NCBI RefSeq assembly: GCF_013114835.1
Contig: NZ_JAAVLW010000012.1
Location: forward strand, 1 to 64,000
DNA from: Bradyrhizobium archetypum
GTDB taxonomy: Bacteria; Pseudomonadota; Alphaproteobacteria; Rhizobiales; Xanthobacteraceae
Reading direction: 5' to 3'
DNA length: 64,000 nucleotides
The translations under genes and the position numbers were made by a program. The notes beneath the pieces were generated by a model. The model ran no database searches. It was not told the origin of the DNA and saw only the letters and a list, made by a program, of their open reading frames with translations. Below are positions 8,737 through 17,186 of this stretch, one piece after another (within the stretch, counting starts at the first letter, position 1; each line of letters starts with the position of its first letter).

Positions 8737-8982
8737 ATGTTCAGGTTTGAAACGAGCGATCAGAAGGAAGTGCGGCGTTTCCGTATCGCCCAGTTCAATG
8801 GCAGAACCGCAACCGCGCGTTCGGCCGGAGCAGTGGTCACCGGGCACGTTCGATCGATCGTGGAAAACAAATCGAGCATTCCGGCGGCCTGGACAATCAC
8901 GATTATCCCGGAAGAGCCGAAGCCGGCGTCCTCGATACGATCCGCATCGCGCACGCGCTCCTTCATCGAAGATTTATGCTGA
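8737..8982 (+). CDS. Small hypothetical protein
   Basis: An 81-residue basic protein ('MFRFETSDQKEVRRFRIAQF...') of unknown function. It has no signal peptide or membrane segment. A central stretch alternates hydrophobic and polar residues ('AVVTGHVRSIVENKSSIPAAWTITIIP'-like), suggesting a small beta fold. It is likely real because AAGGGAG precedes the ATG at suitable spacing and a palindrome shared with motility genes lies just upstream. I know no family for it; being in the same putative regulon as cheY is its only functional clue. Confidence 0.55.
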   Translation: MFRFETSDQKEVRRFRIAQFNGRTATARSAGAVVTGHVRSIVENKSSIPAAWTITIIPEEPKPASSIRSASRTRSFIEDLC

Positions 8983-9069
8983 ACGGCAGAACGGCCGATC
9001 GCCGAGAAGGAAGACGCCGGCCGGGCCTGTGATTGATCGGACCGGACCATCGTCCAAATCGCGAACAGT

Positions 9070-10104
9070 TCATACGGGCTTAGGATTGAGGCGGGCGAAC
9101 CCGGCCTGAGTCCGGTACGGATAGTAGGGATAGGCCGGCATGACGTCACTGGCCGCGTCCAGCCGCCGTATCTGCTCCTCGCTCAGCGACCAGCCAACCG
9201 CACCGAGATTGTCGCGGAGCTGCGCCTCGTTCCGGGCGCCGATGATCACCGAGCAAACGGTCGGCCGAGTCAGGAGCCAGGCGATCGCAATCTGCGGCAC
9301 ACTCTTCCCGGTTTCGTCCGCGACTTCGTCCAAGACATCAACCACGCGATAGAGCCGCTCGTCCTCGACTGGCGGGCCCCATTGCGCCGTCTCGTGAAGG
9401 CGACTGTCCTTCGGCAGTGGCTGACCGCGCCTGAGCTTGCCGGTAAGCCGGCCCCAACCGAGCGGACTCCACACCAGGGCACCCACGCCCTGGTCGAGCC
9501 CGAGCGGCATCAGCTCCCATTCGTAGTCACGTCCAACAAGGGAATAGTAGACCTGATGCGCCACATAGCGCGGCCAGCCGTGACGCTTGGCAAGATCGAG
9601 TGATTTCATCACCTGCCAGCCGGAGAAGTTGGAGACGCCGACGTAGCGTACCTTGCCGGCACGCACCAACACGTCGAGCGCGTAGAGCACTTCTGGAATG
9701 GGTGTGCCCGCATCAAACGCGTGGAGCTGCAGCAGGTCGATGTAGTCCGTGCCCAGTCTTCGCAGGGACGCATCGATGGCGCCGAGCAGGCGGTGATGAG
9801 ATGAGCCGGCGTCAAGCGGACCATCCCCCATCGGCAGGCTTGTCTTGGTCGAGATCAATAGCTTGTCGCGGCGGCCTTTAATCGCTGCACCCAGTATCTC
9901 TTCGGACGCACCGTTCGAATAGACATCGGCCGTGTCGAACAGCGTAACGCCGGCGTCGAGACAAATGTCAATGAACCGCCGTGCTTCCTCGGCATCCGAG
10001 CGGCCCCAGGCGGAGAAGAGCGGGCCTTGGCCGCCGAACGTACCCGCGCCGAAGCTCAGGACCGGCACCTTCAAGCCGGAGGCACCGAGATTGCGATGTT
10101 CCAT
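9070..10104 (-). CDS. Aldo/keto reductase
   Basis: NADPH-dependent oxidoreductase of 344 aa with a TIM-barrel fold. The catalytic tetrad is visible: Asp57 and Tyr62 in 'FDTADVYSNG', Lys87 in 'ISTKTS', His128 in 'LLQLHAFD'. The C-terminal cofactor-binding segment 'SVIIGARNEAQLRDNLGA' is also present. It is most like the AKR subgroup of general aldehyde reductases; the substrate cannot be told. It lies 12 bp after the MFS gene on the same strand, so the pair form an operon, and a LysR gene diverges from it. Together they look like a detoxification or efflux unit induced by a small molecule. Confidence 0.92.
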   Translation of the reverse strand: MEHRNLGASGLKVPVLSFGAGTFGGQGPLFSAWGRSDAEEARRFIDICLDAGVTLFDTADVYSNGASEEILGAAIKGRRDKLLISTKTSLPMGDGPLDAGSSHHRLLGAIDASLRRLGTDYIDLLQLHAFDAGTPIPEVLYALDVLVRAGKVRYVGVSNFSGWQVMKSLDLAKRHGWPRYVAHQVYYSLVGRDYEWELMPLGLDQGVGALVWSPLGWGRLTGKLRRGQPLPKDSRLHETAQWGPPVEDERLYRVVDVLDEVADETGKSVPQIAIAWLLTRPTVCSVIIGARNEAQLRDNLGAVGWSLSEEQIRRLDAASDVMPAYPYYPYRTQAGFARLNPKPV

Positions 10105-10116
10105 GATCTACCACTC

Positions 10117-11298
10117 CTATTCTGCGGGACACGTGATCGACATTGCGGACACCCGATCGAGCCGCAGGCTCCAGAACGCCAGCGCGAGACCGAGGGCCGT
10201 GATAACCGCTGCGACCACCGGCAAGGCGGCGAGGCCGAGACCGCGATCGATGGTCACGCCGCCAGCCCAGGCGCCGAGCGCGTTGCCAAGGTTGAAGGCG
10301 GCGATGTTCAAACTGGAAGCAAGGCTCCGCCCGGCCGCTCCCGCCTTCTCGATCACGCGAATCTGAAGCGGCGCGACCGTGGCGAACGCTGCCGCACCGA
10401 GCAGGCCGACCAGCAGCACGGCTGGCGCCTTGGCAGAGACCGCGAGCGCAAGCACGGCGAGGACGGTGACGAGACCGGCAAGGGTTCCGATCAGAGCACG
10501 CGGCAAGCCACTATCTGCAAGCCGTCCCCCGGCGATGTTGCCGATCGACAGCCCGACGCCGAATACGAGAAGGATCGGCGAGACCGCGCCTTCCGGAAAC
10601 CCGGTGACCTTGGTGAGGATCGGCTGAATGTAGGTGAATACCGTGAAAAGACCGGCGAAGCCGAGCACGGTCATCGCCAACCCGAGCTGCACCTGCGGCC
10701 GGGCGAGCACCGTCAGCTCTTCGCGCAGCGATGTGTTCTCACCGTTGCGGCCCACATGGTTCGGCACCAGCAGGGCAAGCACGACGAACGCGACGACGCC
10801 GATCGCCGCCACGGCCCAGAACGCGGATCGCCAGCCGAACGACAGGCCGAACCAGGCACCGAACGGCACCCCAAGCAGCGTGGCGGCCGTCAAACCCGTA
10901 AACATCATCGCGATCGCCGAAGCCCGCTTATCTTGTGCGACAAGCCCGGTCCCCACAACCGATCCGACCCCGAAGAAGGTACCGTGGGCGAGCGCGGTCA
11001 GAACGCGCGCCGCCATCAGCGCGGCGTAGCTGGGCGCGACGGCGCAGGCGGCATTTCCGAGCGTGAAGATCGCCATCAACGCCAGCAGCACCGCCTTTCT
11101 CGGCATTCGGCGTGTCGCGAGCGTCAGGATCGGTGCGCCGGCGAAAACCCCGAGCGCGTAGCCGGAAATCAGCAGGCCGGCGGTCGAGACGGAGACCTGC
11201 ATGTCGGCAGCGACCTGTAGCAGCAGACCCATAATGATGAACTCGGTCGTGCCGATGCCGAAGGCGCCAGCGGTAAGGGCGAGGACGGCAACAGGCAT
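10117..11298 (-). CDS. MFS efflux transporter (DHA1, AraJ/YdhP-like)
   Basis: Inner-membrane proton-linked exporter of 393 aa with about 12 hydrophobic segments. The start 'MPVAVLALTAGAFGIGTTEFIIMGLL' is the signature of the AraJ/YdhP/NepI branch of drug-type exporters, and 'LATRRMPRKAVL' is the conserved loop between helices 2 and 3. First gene of a two-gene operon with the aldo/keto reductase. The 102-bp gap to the divergent LysR gene contains an inverted repeat, so LysR control is likely. The substrate is unknown. Confidence 0.9.
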   Translation of the reverse strand: MPVAVLALTAGAFGIGTTEFIIMGLLLQVAADMQVSVSTAGLLISGYALGVFAGAPILTLATRRMPRKAVLLALMAIFTLGNAACAVAPSYAALMAARVLTALAHGTFFGVGSVVGTGLVAQDKRASAIAMMFTGLTAATLLGVPFGAWFGLSFGWRSAFWAVAAIGVVAFVVLALLVPNHVGRNGENTSLREELTVLARPQVQLGLAMTVLGFAGLFTVFTYIQPILTKVTGFPEGAVSPILLVFGVGLSIGNIAGGRLADSGLPRALIGTLAGLVTVLAVLALAVSAKAPAVLLVGLLGAAAFATVAPLQIRVIEKAGAAGRSLASSLNIAAFNLGNALGAWAGGVTIDRGLGLAALPVVAAVITALGLALAFWSLRLDRVSAMSITCPAE

Positions 11299-11376
11299 GG
11301 TTTCGGCTCCCGATCAGCAGTGACTGGGCCCAACAATGGTGCGTCGCGTCATCTGTAACTAGAGGGCGACAATTCC

Positions 11377-11395
11377 ATTCATTTATGAGATGAAT
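11377..11395. promoter_or_regulatory. Candidate LysR-type operator between divergent genes
   Basis: Inverted repeat ATTCAT-N7-ATGAAT just before the LysR gene start and about 80 bp upstream of the MFS gene. It fits the T-N11-A dyad form used by LysR proteins (family knowledge) and is the only clear dyad in this divergent promoter region. Confidence 0.5.
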
Positions 11396-11400
11396 TCATC

Positions 11401-12384
11401 ATGCCTCGCTTCGACACCAACCGCGCCGCCGAGATGGAAGTGTTCGTGCGGGTCGTCGACCTCGGCGGGTTCACCGCGGCGGCGCGCGAGTTCAAGCTGA
11501 CGCCTTCGGGCGTCAGCAAGCTTGTGTCGCGGCTCGAAGCGCGGCTGAGCACACGCCTTATCAACCGCTCAACGCGTAAGCTGCAGCTCACGCCGGAGGG
11601 ACAAGCCTTTTACGACCGGGCCATGCGCATTCTGGCCGATATGGACGAGGCCGAGCGCGAGGCATCGGCAGGCGCCTGTCCCCGCGGCCATCTCCGGGTC
11701 AATAGCAACGTCCCGTTCGGGATGCGTCACATGATGCCGCTAGCGCCTCTGTTCCTTGCGCAGAATCCCGAGGTCACGCTTGACATCATGCTCTCGGACA
11801 CCGTCATCGACCTGCTGGAAGAGCGCGCCGACATCGCCATACGCGTGGGCCCGCTTCGGGAATCGAGCCTCGTGGCGCGCAAGCTCGGCACGAGCCGAAT
11901 GGCCGTTGTGGCATCACCGGACTACCTTGCGCGGCACGCGGCTCCTCGCAGTCCAGGCGACCTTGCGCGCCATAAAGGCATCGGCTGGACCTTCTCGCGC
12001 ATCGTCGAGGGCTGGCCGTTTCGCAAGGGCAGCGGCATCGAGTCGCTGTCACCGCCGCCTGTTGCGCGGGCAAGCGATGGCGAGGCCGCGCGTCTTCTCG
12101 CCCTCGGCGGCGCCGGACTTGCGCGCCTTGCCCTGTTCCATATCGGTCCCGATATCGAGGCGGGCCGTCTCGTGCCTGTTCTGGAGGATTTCAACCCGGG
12201 TGATTGCGAGGATGTTCATGCCGTCTATCTAGGCCAGGGCGGCCCCCTGCCCGCCCGGGTGCGCGCGTTCATCGACTTCCTGGGCAGCCATATCCGCATC
12301 GACAGCGTCAGCCTCGTGCGCGATCGCCGGGGAAAATGGAAAGTGGCAGTTACCAACACGCGTGGCCGGCCGCAGGGCGCTTGA
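11401..12384 (+). CDS. LysR-family transcriptional regulator
   Basis: DNA-binding regulator of 327 aa. An N-terminal winged helix (about 12-70, 'MEVFVRVVDLGGFTAAAREFKLTPSGVSKLVSRLEARL') is followed by a periplasmic-binding-like effector domain ('GHLRVNSNVPFGMRHMMPL...'), the arrangement of the CrgA/DsdC-like branch. It is divergent from the MFS-aldo/keto reductase operon with a dyad in the shared region, so it probably controls that operon and itself. The chosen ATG gives the usual short lead-in before the helix-turn-helix; there is no strong ribosome site and the dyad overlaps the leader. Confidence 0.92.
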   Translation: MPRFDTNRAAEMEVFVRVVDLGGFTAAAREFKLTPSGVSKLVSRLEARLSTRLINRSTRKLQLTPEGQAFYDRAMRILADMDEAEREASAGACPRGHLRVNSNVPFGMRHMMPLAPLFLAQNPEVTLDIMLSDTVIDLLEERADIAIRVGPLRESSLVARKLGTSRMAVVASPDYLARHAAPRSPGDLARHKGIGWTFSRIVEGWPFRKGSGIESLSPPPVARASDGEAARLLALGGAGLARLALFHIGPDIEAGRLVPVLEDFNPGDCEDVHAVYLGQGGPLPARVRAFIDFLGSHIRIDSVSLVRDRRGKWKVAVTNTRGRPQGA

Positions 12385-12507
12385 TGACTGCGACCGAAAT
12401 TCGCGTGCTGCGCTTCGCATTGCTGCCGGTCGATCGACGCACCTGGCGTCTCACCGCAAACAATGGCCAAGTCTGGGCCACGCATCGCAAGCTTCGCTTC
12501 AGGAAAG

Positions 12508-13128
12508 TCAGGCGGGCAGCAGCAGCGCCTTGCGTACCAGATCCGCGGTGTTGCGCGCGCCGAGCTTGCGCATGGCCTCGGCACGGTGGCTCTCGAATGT
12601 CCGTGGGCTGATATTCATGCGCAAGGCGCCCTGCTTGTTGGAGCAACCTTCGCTGATCAGGCTCAGCACCTCGCGCTCGCGCTTGGTCAGCGGCTTCTGG
12701 CCGGGCCCGGGGGCGGGCCTCAGGCCTGCCTTGTGGACGCCGTCCGCGGAGCGGCCGGCCTGGCCCTCGCCTAGCCGCCTGCAAACGGCTTCAAGGCCCA
12801 GGGCCAGATGATTGTCCGACATCTGCTTCACGAGCGCGCAGACGCGTTCGGTTTGCTGAAGCGCGTTCTCCACCACCTGCTGCAGATAGAGCCGATTACC
12901 GGGTCCTTGCGAAAACTGGTGGCTGTGCTGCTTGATCTCGTTCATGTAGAGCAAGAGCGCCGTCAGCGGACCATTCAACTGCCGGGCGATCGCAGCGCCC
13001 GCCTCCTCCGCCGCACGCGAGCGCGCAACGGAGAGCTGGATGATCTCAAGGTTCTCTTCGAGAGGCGTGATGCTGTCCATCCACGTCGTGAAATGCGAAT
13101 CAGCGGCTCTTTGGTCTTGTCCTGACAT
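12508..13128 (-). CDS. LuxR-type regulator with histidine-kinase-like dimerisation domain
   Basis: A 206-residue protein. The C-terminal part (145-203) is a LuxR/GerE helix-turn-helix ('LTKREREVLSLISEGCSNKQGALRMNISPRTFESHRAEAMRKLG'-like). The N-terminal part (about 35-105) reads as a two-helix kinase dimerisation domain around 'IARQLNGPLTALLLYMNEI', which aligns with the H-box 'HELRNPLTA', but the phospho-His is Arg49. It cannot then be phosphorylated in the usual way and probably uses the helices only to dimerise. It has no receiver. A CCGTA-type palindrome lies 48 bp upstream, so it could be the regulator of, or a member of, the motility palindrome set. There is no good ribosome site at the start. 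Confidence 0.8.
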   Translation of the reverse strand: MSGQDQRAADSHFTTWMDSITPLEENLEIIQLSVARSRAAEEAGAAIARQLNGPLTALLLYMNEIKQHSHQFSQGPGNRLYLQQVVENALQQTERVCALVKQMSDNHLALGLEAVCRRLGEGQAGRSADGVHKAGLRPAPGPGQKPLTKREREVLSLISEGCSNKQGALRMNISPRTFESHRAEAMRKLGARNTADLVRKALLLPA

Positions 13129-13175
13129 ATAACTATTTTATCGGTTCCACCCTCTTTCATGGTTAATTTCCTGGC

Positions 13176-13189
13176 CGGTAAGAATACGG
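13176..13189. promoter_or_regulatory. CCGTA-N4-TACGG palindrome, copy 5 (upstream of LuxR-type gene)
   Basis: Reads CGGTAAGAATACGG, one mismatch from the consensus arms, 48 bp before the LuxR-type gene. Its position close to a regulator gene fits autoregulation. Confidence 0.4.
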
Positions 13190-13554
13190 AGAGACCTGTC
13201 CGACTTGGCAACTGGAGGCCAAAACTGGCTCAAAATCTATCGAAATGAATTACCAATCGGCCGTTCCGGGTCGGAATGGATGACCCAAACGTAAACGCGG
13301 CGGCCCGCCACCCCCGTACTTTCCCGCAAATTGCATTTACTTTGTTAATGGGACTCAACCGACCCGCGTCTCGATTTCCGGACCCGCCGCTTCCAACCCG
13401 GCGAGCTCTACGCCACCGCAATCAGCCCGGCGCCGGACTTTCGTTTCGACCGATCGATCGTGCGACCGCGCTGTTTCCGATTTACAGGCTCGGGTCGCCC
13501 CGCAATGATCGGGACGCAAAATCATCCCGCAACGAATCCAAAAGGGAGACGGCG
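13190..13554. other. Intergenic region, no gene seen
   Basis: About 365 bp between the divergent LuxR-type gene and the exported-protein gene. A plus-strand frame is open from 13276, but its sequence before 13555 lacks domain character and the good ribosome site is at 13543-13548. No repeat or terminator was recognised. Confidence 0.4.
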
Positions 13555-13983
13555 ATGTCGCAAGCGAAGGGATCATGGATGACGATGGTCGTGCTGGCCG
13601 GTGCCCTCGCGTTCAGTTCGGGCGTGGCGGCGCAAACCGCACCGGCGCCGGCGGAAAACGCGCCGCCGACCGCCGACAATGCCGTGATGCTCACCGTGTT
13701 CCTGAAGCACGACCAGTCCCGGCCGCTGAGCGAGCTCAATGCCCAGCTCCAGCGCCAGGGCTATTACAAGGCTTTTCCGCCGGAAGGCGTCGAAGTCGTG
13801 AGCTGGTATGTCATGATGGGAATCGGACAGGTCGTGACGTTGCGCCTGCCGGCTTCGCGGTTGCGCGAGGTCAACCGTATCATCGAGAACACCGCCTGGG
13901 GCAGCTACCGCACCGAGTTCTACCCGACCTATGACTACAAGGCGATCGGCGTTGCTGCGCACGAAAAGGCACAGCAGCAGTAA
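13555..13983 (+). CDS. Exported hypothetical protein
   Basis: A 142-residue protein with a Sec signal peptide (about residues 1-26, 'MVVLAGALAFSSGVAAQ', cleavage likely after AQ). The mature part starts Ala/Pro-rich, then has a compact domain: 'VMLTVFLKHDQSRPLSELNAQLQRQGYYKAFPPEGVEVVSWYVMMGIGQVVTLRLPASRLREVNRIIENTAWGSYRTEF' in outline, with two likely alpha/beta repeats. Probably periplasmic. I do not recognise a named family. The start was chosen for AGGGAG 6 nt upstream and for the signal peptide. It converges with the GH3 gene 3 bp downstream. Confidence 0.8.
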   Translation: MSQAKGSWMTMVVLAGALAFSSGVAAQTAPAPAENAPPTADNAVMLTVFLKHDQSRPLSELNAQLQRQGYYKAFPPEGVEVVSWYVMMGIGQVVTLRLPASRLREVNRIIENTAWGSYRTEFYPTYDYKAIGVAAHEKAQQQ

Positions 13984-13986
13984 GCG

Positions 13987-14991
13987 TCAGGCCGTCAACA
14001 GCGCCTTCCGCTGGACGATCCGCGCGCTGGATTGCTCTATCGCTGAACTGGACAGGATTCCGTCGCGCAGGCTTTGTCTGATGTATTCGGCTGTCCCGAT
14101 CATTTCCTGTTCCTGATCGAACAGGTTGTTGCCGATGCAGAGCATGTCCATGCCTGCTTTCAGCGATTGCAGGCTGGCCTGCCGCGTGCCCAAGGCCTTC
14201 TGCAATCCCTGCATCTGCATGTCGTCGGTGATCAGCAGCGTATCCGGAAGGCGCCCGCGCAAACGTCCAAGGCCTGTCGCAGACAGGGTCATCGGATGCT
14301 CCTGGTCCCATTGCCTGACGATGGCGTGGCTGACCAGCACCGCATTGCCGAACATCTTGGGCGCGAGCGAATAGAACAGCTCTTCCTGTTCGGCTCGCAG
14401 CGCATCGGAAATGTCCATGAATTCGTGATGCGAATCGACAACCGCGCCGCCAATGCCGGGGAAATGCTTCAGGCACAATCCAATGCGCTGCGCCCGCGCC
14501 ACCTCGCTTGCCAGCAGCGCATTGCCTTTCACCTCGGCAATGTCGGCGGAGTAGGAACGCTTGATCCTGCCGATATTGGGATTGTCGGGGTTGTAATCGA
14601 CGTCGATGACCGGGGCGAAATCATAATGGATGCCGAGCCGCCGCATCTCGGCAAAGCTCGCGGCGAGGATCGCCCGCTTTTCATCTGGCGCGAGATGGTT
14701 GAACTCCTTCGCACTGGGAAGCGGCGCAAAGCCACGGCTTTCCTTCAGTCGCCGCACCAGACCGCCCTCCTGGTCGATGAATACCATCGGGCCCGACGGC
14801 AGCGCCGATATCTCCGCGCAGAGACGCTGCACCTGCTCGGGCGATTCGATGTTGTTGTCGTAGGCCTGCGTCCGGCAGGAGTAATCGAACAGGATCACGC
14901 CGCCGAGGCCGTAGCGGGCCGCGAATTCCTTCAGCCAATCCGGAACGGTGTTGCCGAAGAAACCGAGGATGAAGAGTTCTCCGATGCGCAT
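13987..14991 (-). CDS. Glycoside hydrolase family 3, beta-N-acetylhexosaminidase-like
   Basis: A 334-residue GH3 enzyme without a signal peptide, so probably cytoplasmic like NagZ, which removes GlcNAc from recycled muropeptides. Motifs: 'FIDQEGGLVRRL' (71-82) in the sugar-binding wall; 'LKHFPGIGGAVVDSHH' (174-189) with the NagZ Asp/His dyad (D186, H188); 'LLITDDMQM' (252-260) with the likely nucleophile Asp. Loops differ from classical NagZ ('KHFPGHG' has Ile for His), so specificity may differ. The ATG at 14991 was preferred over an upstream frame extension whose sequence is low complexity. Confidence 0.82.
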   Translation of the reverse strand: MRIGELFILGFFGNTVPDWLKEFAARYGLGGVILFDYSCRTQAYDNNIESPEQVQRLCAEISALPSGPMVFIDQEGGLVRRLKESRGFAPLPSAKEFNHLAPDEKRAILAASFAEMRRLGIHYDFAPVIDVDYNPDNPNIGRIKRSYSADIAEVKGNALLASEVARAQRIGLCLKHFPGIGGAVVDSHHEFMDISDALRAEQEELFYSLAPKMFGNAVLVSHAIVRQWDQEHPMTLSATGLGRLRGRLPDTLLITDDMQMQGLQKALGTRQASLQSLKAGMDMLCIGNNLFDQEQEMIGTAEYIRQSLRDGILSSSAIEQSSARIVQRKALLTA

Positions 14992-15153
14992 GGTGCTAGC
15001 CTTAGGAACGCGATTCAGGTTCGGCAAATCATCGGACGTTACGCGATGTCCGACCATCCCGGCTGGGTGATGTTGATCACATCGTACCAAAATCGGGGCC
15101 TTTAGGTTGCAGCATCGCAGGGCGATCCCCGCGCTGCACGTCAGGAGGACTCC

Positions 15154-15420
15154 ATGATTAGCATCAAGAAGATCATCCCGGCCGCCGTCGGCGCTCTCGC
15201 GCTTGCCGCGGCATCTTTGACGATCCCAGCCCCGGCTTTCGCCGGCGGTGGTCACGGCCATGGCCACGGTCACGGTCATGGGCATGGCCATGGCTTCTGG
15301 CATGGCCATGGCCACGGCCATTTCTGGGGCCATCACCATCACCATCGCCCGTTCTTCGTCTACAATAGCTGCTGGAAATGGACCCCGTACGGCAGGATCA
15401 ACGTCTGCGACGTCTACTAA
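15154..15420 (+). CDS. Small exported His/Gly-rich protein
   Basis: An 88-residue protein with a signal peptide (about 1-30, ending 'PAPAFA') followed by alternating Gly-His pairs, a run of five His, and a C-terminal segment with two Cys ('NSCWKWTPYGRINVCDVY'). Such segments bind Zn, Ni or Cu, so a periplasmic metal-buffering role is plausible but not shown. AGGAGG precedes the ATG. Similar His-rich exported peptides are common in Bradyrhizobium. It is divergent from the GH3 gene. Confidence 0.75.
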   Translation: MISIKKIIPAAVGALALAAASLTIPAPAFAGGGHGHGHGHGHGHGHGFWHGHGHGHFWGHHHHHRPFFVYNSCWKWTPYGRINVCDVY

Positions 15421-15436
15421 CTAAAAACGAAGAAAA

Positions 15437-15463
15437 TTCGCCCGGGCCGAGCGCTCGGGCGAA
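15437..15463 (+). terminator. Probable terminator hairpin after the His-rich gene
   Basis: Arms TTCGCCCG and CGGGCGAA around an 11-nt loop, 17 bp after the stop codon. The plus-strand tail (CTTCTAG) is weak in T; the minus-strand side has a TTTT run. It may work in either direction. Confidence 0.45.
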
Positions 15464-15754
15464 CTTCTAGCGATCTCGACGAACGAGAAGTATGCGTCGT
15501 GCGTACTGGTATTGTGCACGAGCTTGCGCCGCAACTTGCAGAAATTGCACGCTGAGATCCTCTGCTGCGCCTATGCCACAGATTCTCCGCCGGTGAATCC
15601 CGGCATCATCAAGCAATCGTGCTCGGGTCTCCAGTTGAAGTGATTAGGCTCATGCACTGCGGTTTTTTAGCTTGCCGTGCGCAGGCTAAGAATAAGCAAC
15701 CTTCAGATCGCCGGCTCGCTTGCCCGCGTTCGGCGATTTCGCATACGAGTCCGA
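15464..15754. other. Intergenic region, no gene seen
   Basis: About 290 bp before the serine hydrolase. It contains the upstream end of that reading frame from a GTG at 15677, which I do not take as coding, and no recognised regulatory site. Confidence 0.35.
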
Positions 15755-16903
15755 ATGGCGGCGAGTTCAACGAGGTCGCGGCTCTGCCGCTTAAGCAAAA
15801 CCCTATGCCTCTCGCTCACATTTCTGCTCGGCGGGGCGCCAGCCATTCTTGCGGATCCAGAGATGGACGCGCACGTCAGAGAGATCGTGATCGAGAACCT
15901 TGCGCCGGTGACGGCCGGCCATGCTGGCGGCATTGCGGCCGCCACTTACGTCGCCGGCCGGATCCAGTTCTTCAATTTCGGATTCGCTGATGAGGCCGGT
16001 AAGCGGCCGGTCACGCCGGACACGCTGTTCAATGTTGCTTCGGTGCGAAAGTTGTTCGAGGCCGCACTGGTCGCGCTCGGCGTGCTACGCGGCGAATTGA
16101 GACTGGAGGATCCCGTCAGCAAATACGTCCCCGAATTGCACGGCGACTATATCGGCCGGGTCACCATTGGCCAGCTCGCTACCCACACATCCGGTCTGTT
16201 GCTGCCGACGGATCATCCGCCGTGGCCAAACGCTTCGTACTCCCTGGCCGAATTTTTCGACATGCTGAATGCCTGGACGCCGCATGCCGGCGACGAGCCC
16301 GGCAAGCAGCGCATCTATACTCACGCCGGCTACGTCCTGCTCCAGCTCGCCCTCGAGCGTCGCTATGGCGTTCCGATCGGACAACTTGTCGAAAGCCGTA
16401 TCCTGGCGCCGCTCGGCATGCATTACACCCTGATCCCGGAACGCGGACGGGACAACCGCGCGATCATGCCTCCGGAGCTATTGCGGAAGACCGTGCAGGG
16501 TTACTCCGACCAGGGCATGCCAATCGGCCCGCCCGGAAACCAGCAGAGCTATTTTGATTTTCCGGGCACTGGACAGATGTTCTCCACCGCGCGGGATCTC
16601 GCCACCTTCATGGCAGCCTGCATCGACGGCAACGTGGCCGATCCGCAGTTGCGCGAGGCGCTGCGAATGACCCAGCGCGAGGCATTCCATTTTGATCAGC
16701 AATTTGGACAAGCGATGGCGTGGGAAAATATAAACCTTGGCGAAGATGCCATGGTCGACAAACCGGGCGGCCTCAACAATGCGTCAGCCTATCTGGGCAT
16801 GGTGCCGGCGAAAAGAATCGGGCTGCTTTTCCTGGCGAACCGCGGCGAAATTTCTCATGAGATCGGCCGCTATCACATCCTTCCGGCATTGGCGCGCCAG
16901 TAA
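15755..16903 (+). CDS. Exported serine hydrolase, beta-lactamase/class C family
   Basis: A 382-residue protein with a signal peptide (about 1-33, 'LCLSLTFLLGGAPAILA'). It has the penicillin-binding fold: Ser96-x-x-Lys99 in 'NVASVRKLFE' gives the nucleophile, Tyr188-Thr-His190 stands where YxN is usual, and 'DKPGGLNNASAYLG' replaces the third (KTG/HxG) motif. This family includes esterases, D-aminopeptidases and transpeptidase-like enzymes, and true beta-lactamase activity is not implied. The start is uncertain: a GTG at 15677 would add 26 residues before the signal peptide. No operon partner. Confidence 0.8.
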   Translation: MAASSTRSRLCRLSKTLCLSLTFLLGGAPAILADPEMDAHVREIVIENLAPVTAGHAGGIAAATYVAGRIQFFNFGFADEAGKRPVTPDTLFNVASVRKLFEAALVALGVLRGELRLEDPVSKYVPELHGDYIGRVTIGQLATHTSGLLLPTDHPPWPNASYSLAEFFDMLNAWTPHAGDEPGKQRIYTHAGYVLLQLALERRYGVPIGQLVESRILAPLGMHYTLIPERGRDNRAIMPPELLRKTVQGYSDQGMPIGPPGNQQSYFDFPGTGQMFSTARDLATFMAACIDGNVADPQLREALRMTQREAFHFDQQFGQAMAWENINLGEDAMVDKPGGLNNASAYLGMVPAKRIGLLFLANRGEISHEIGRYHILPALARQ

Positions 16904-17186
16904 GAGCCTGTGACGCAGTAGAACTAGCGCATTTGCCTTGGCCTCGGTGAGTTCCGGCTGCAGCGCGCTGGATATGTGATGGGTCGCACATTTGTCGGCG
17001 CGCCGGTGGGCTAAGGTTCTGCTCACGAGAGGCGCTGTGGAGAGACTTCCCGCATCAGCCGCTCGGTGCCTTTCCGGCGTGAAACAGCAAAGCTGAAAGC
17101 GTGGACAAGCAATGCGGCCCATTCCACATTTCCGATCAATCGACCCGATCTCAAACCGATCATCGCGGCCGGCATTTAGTGACGCG

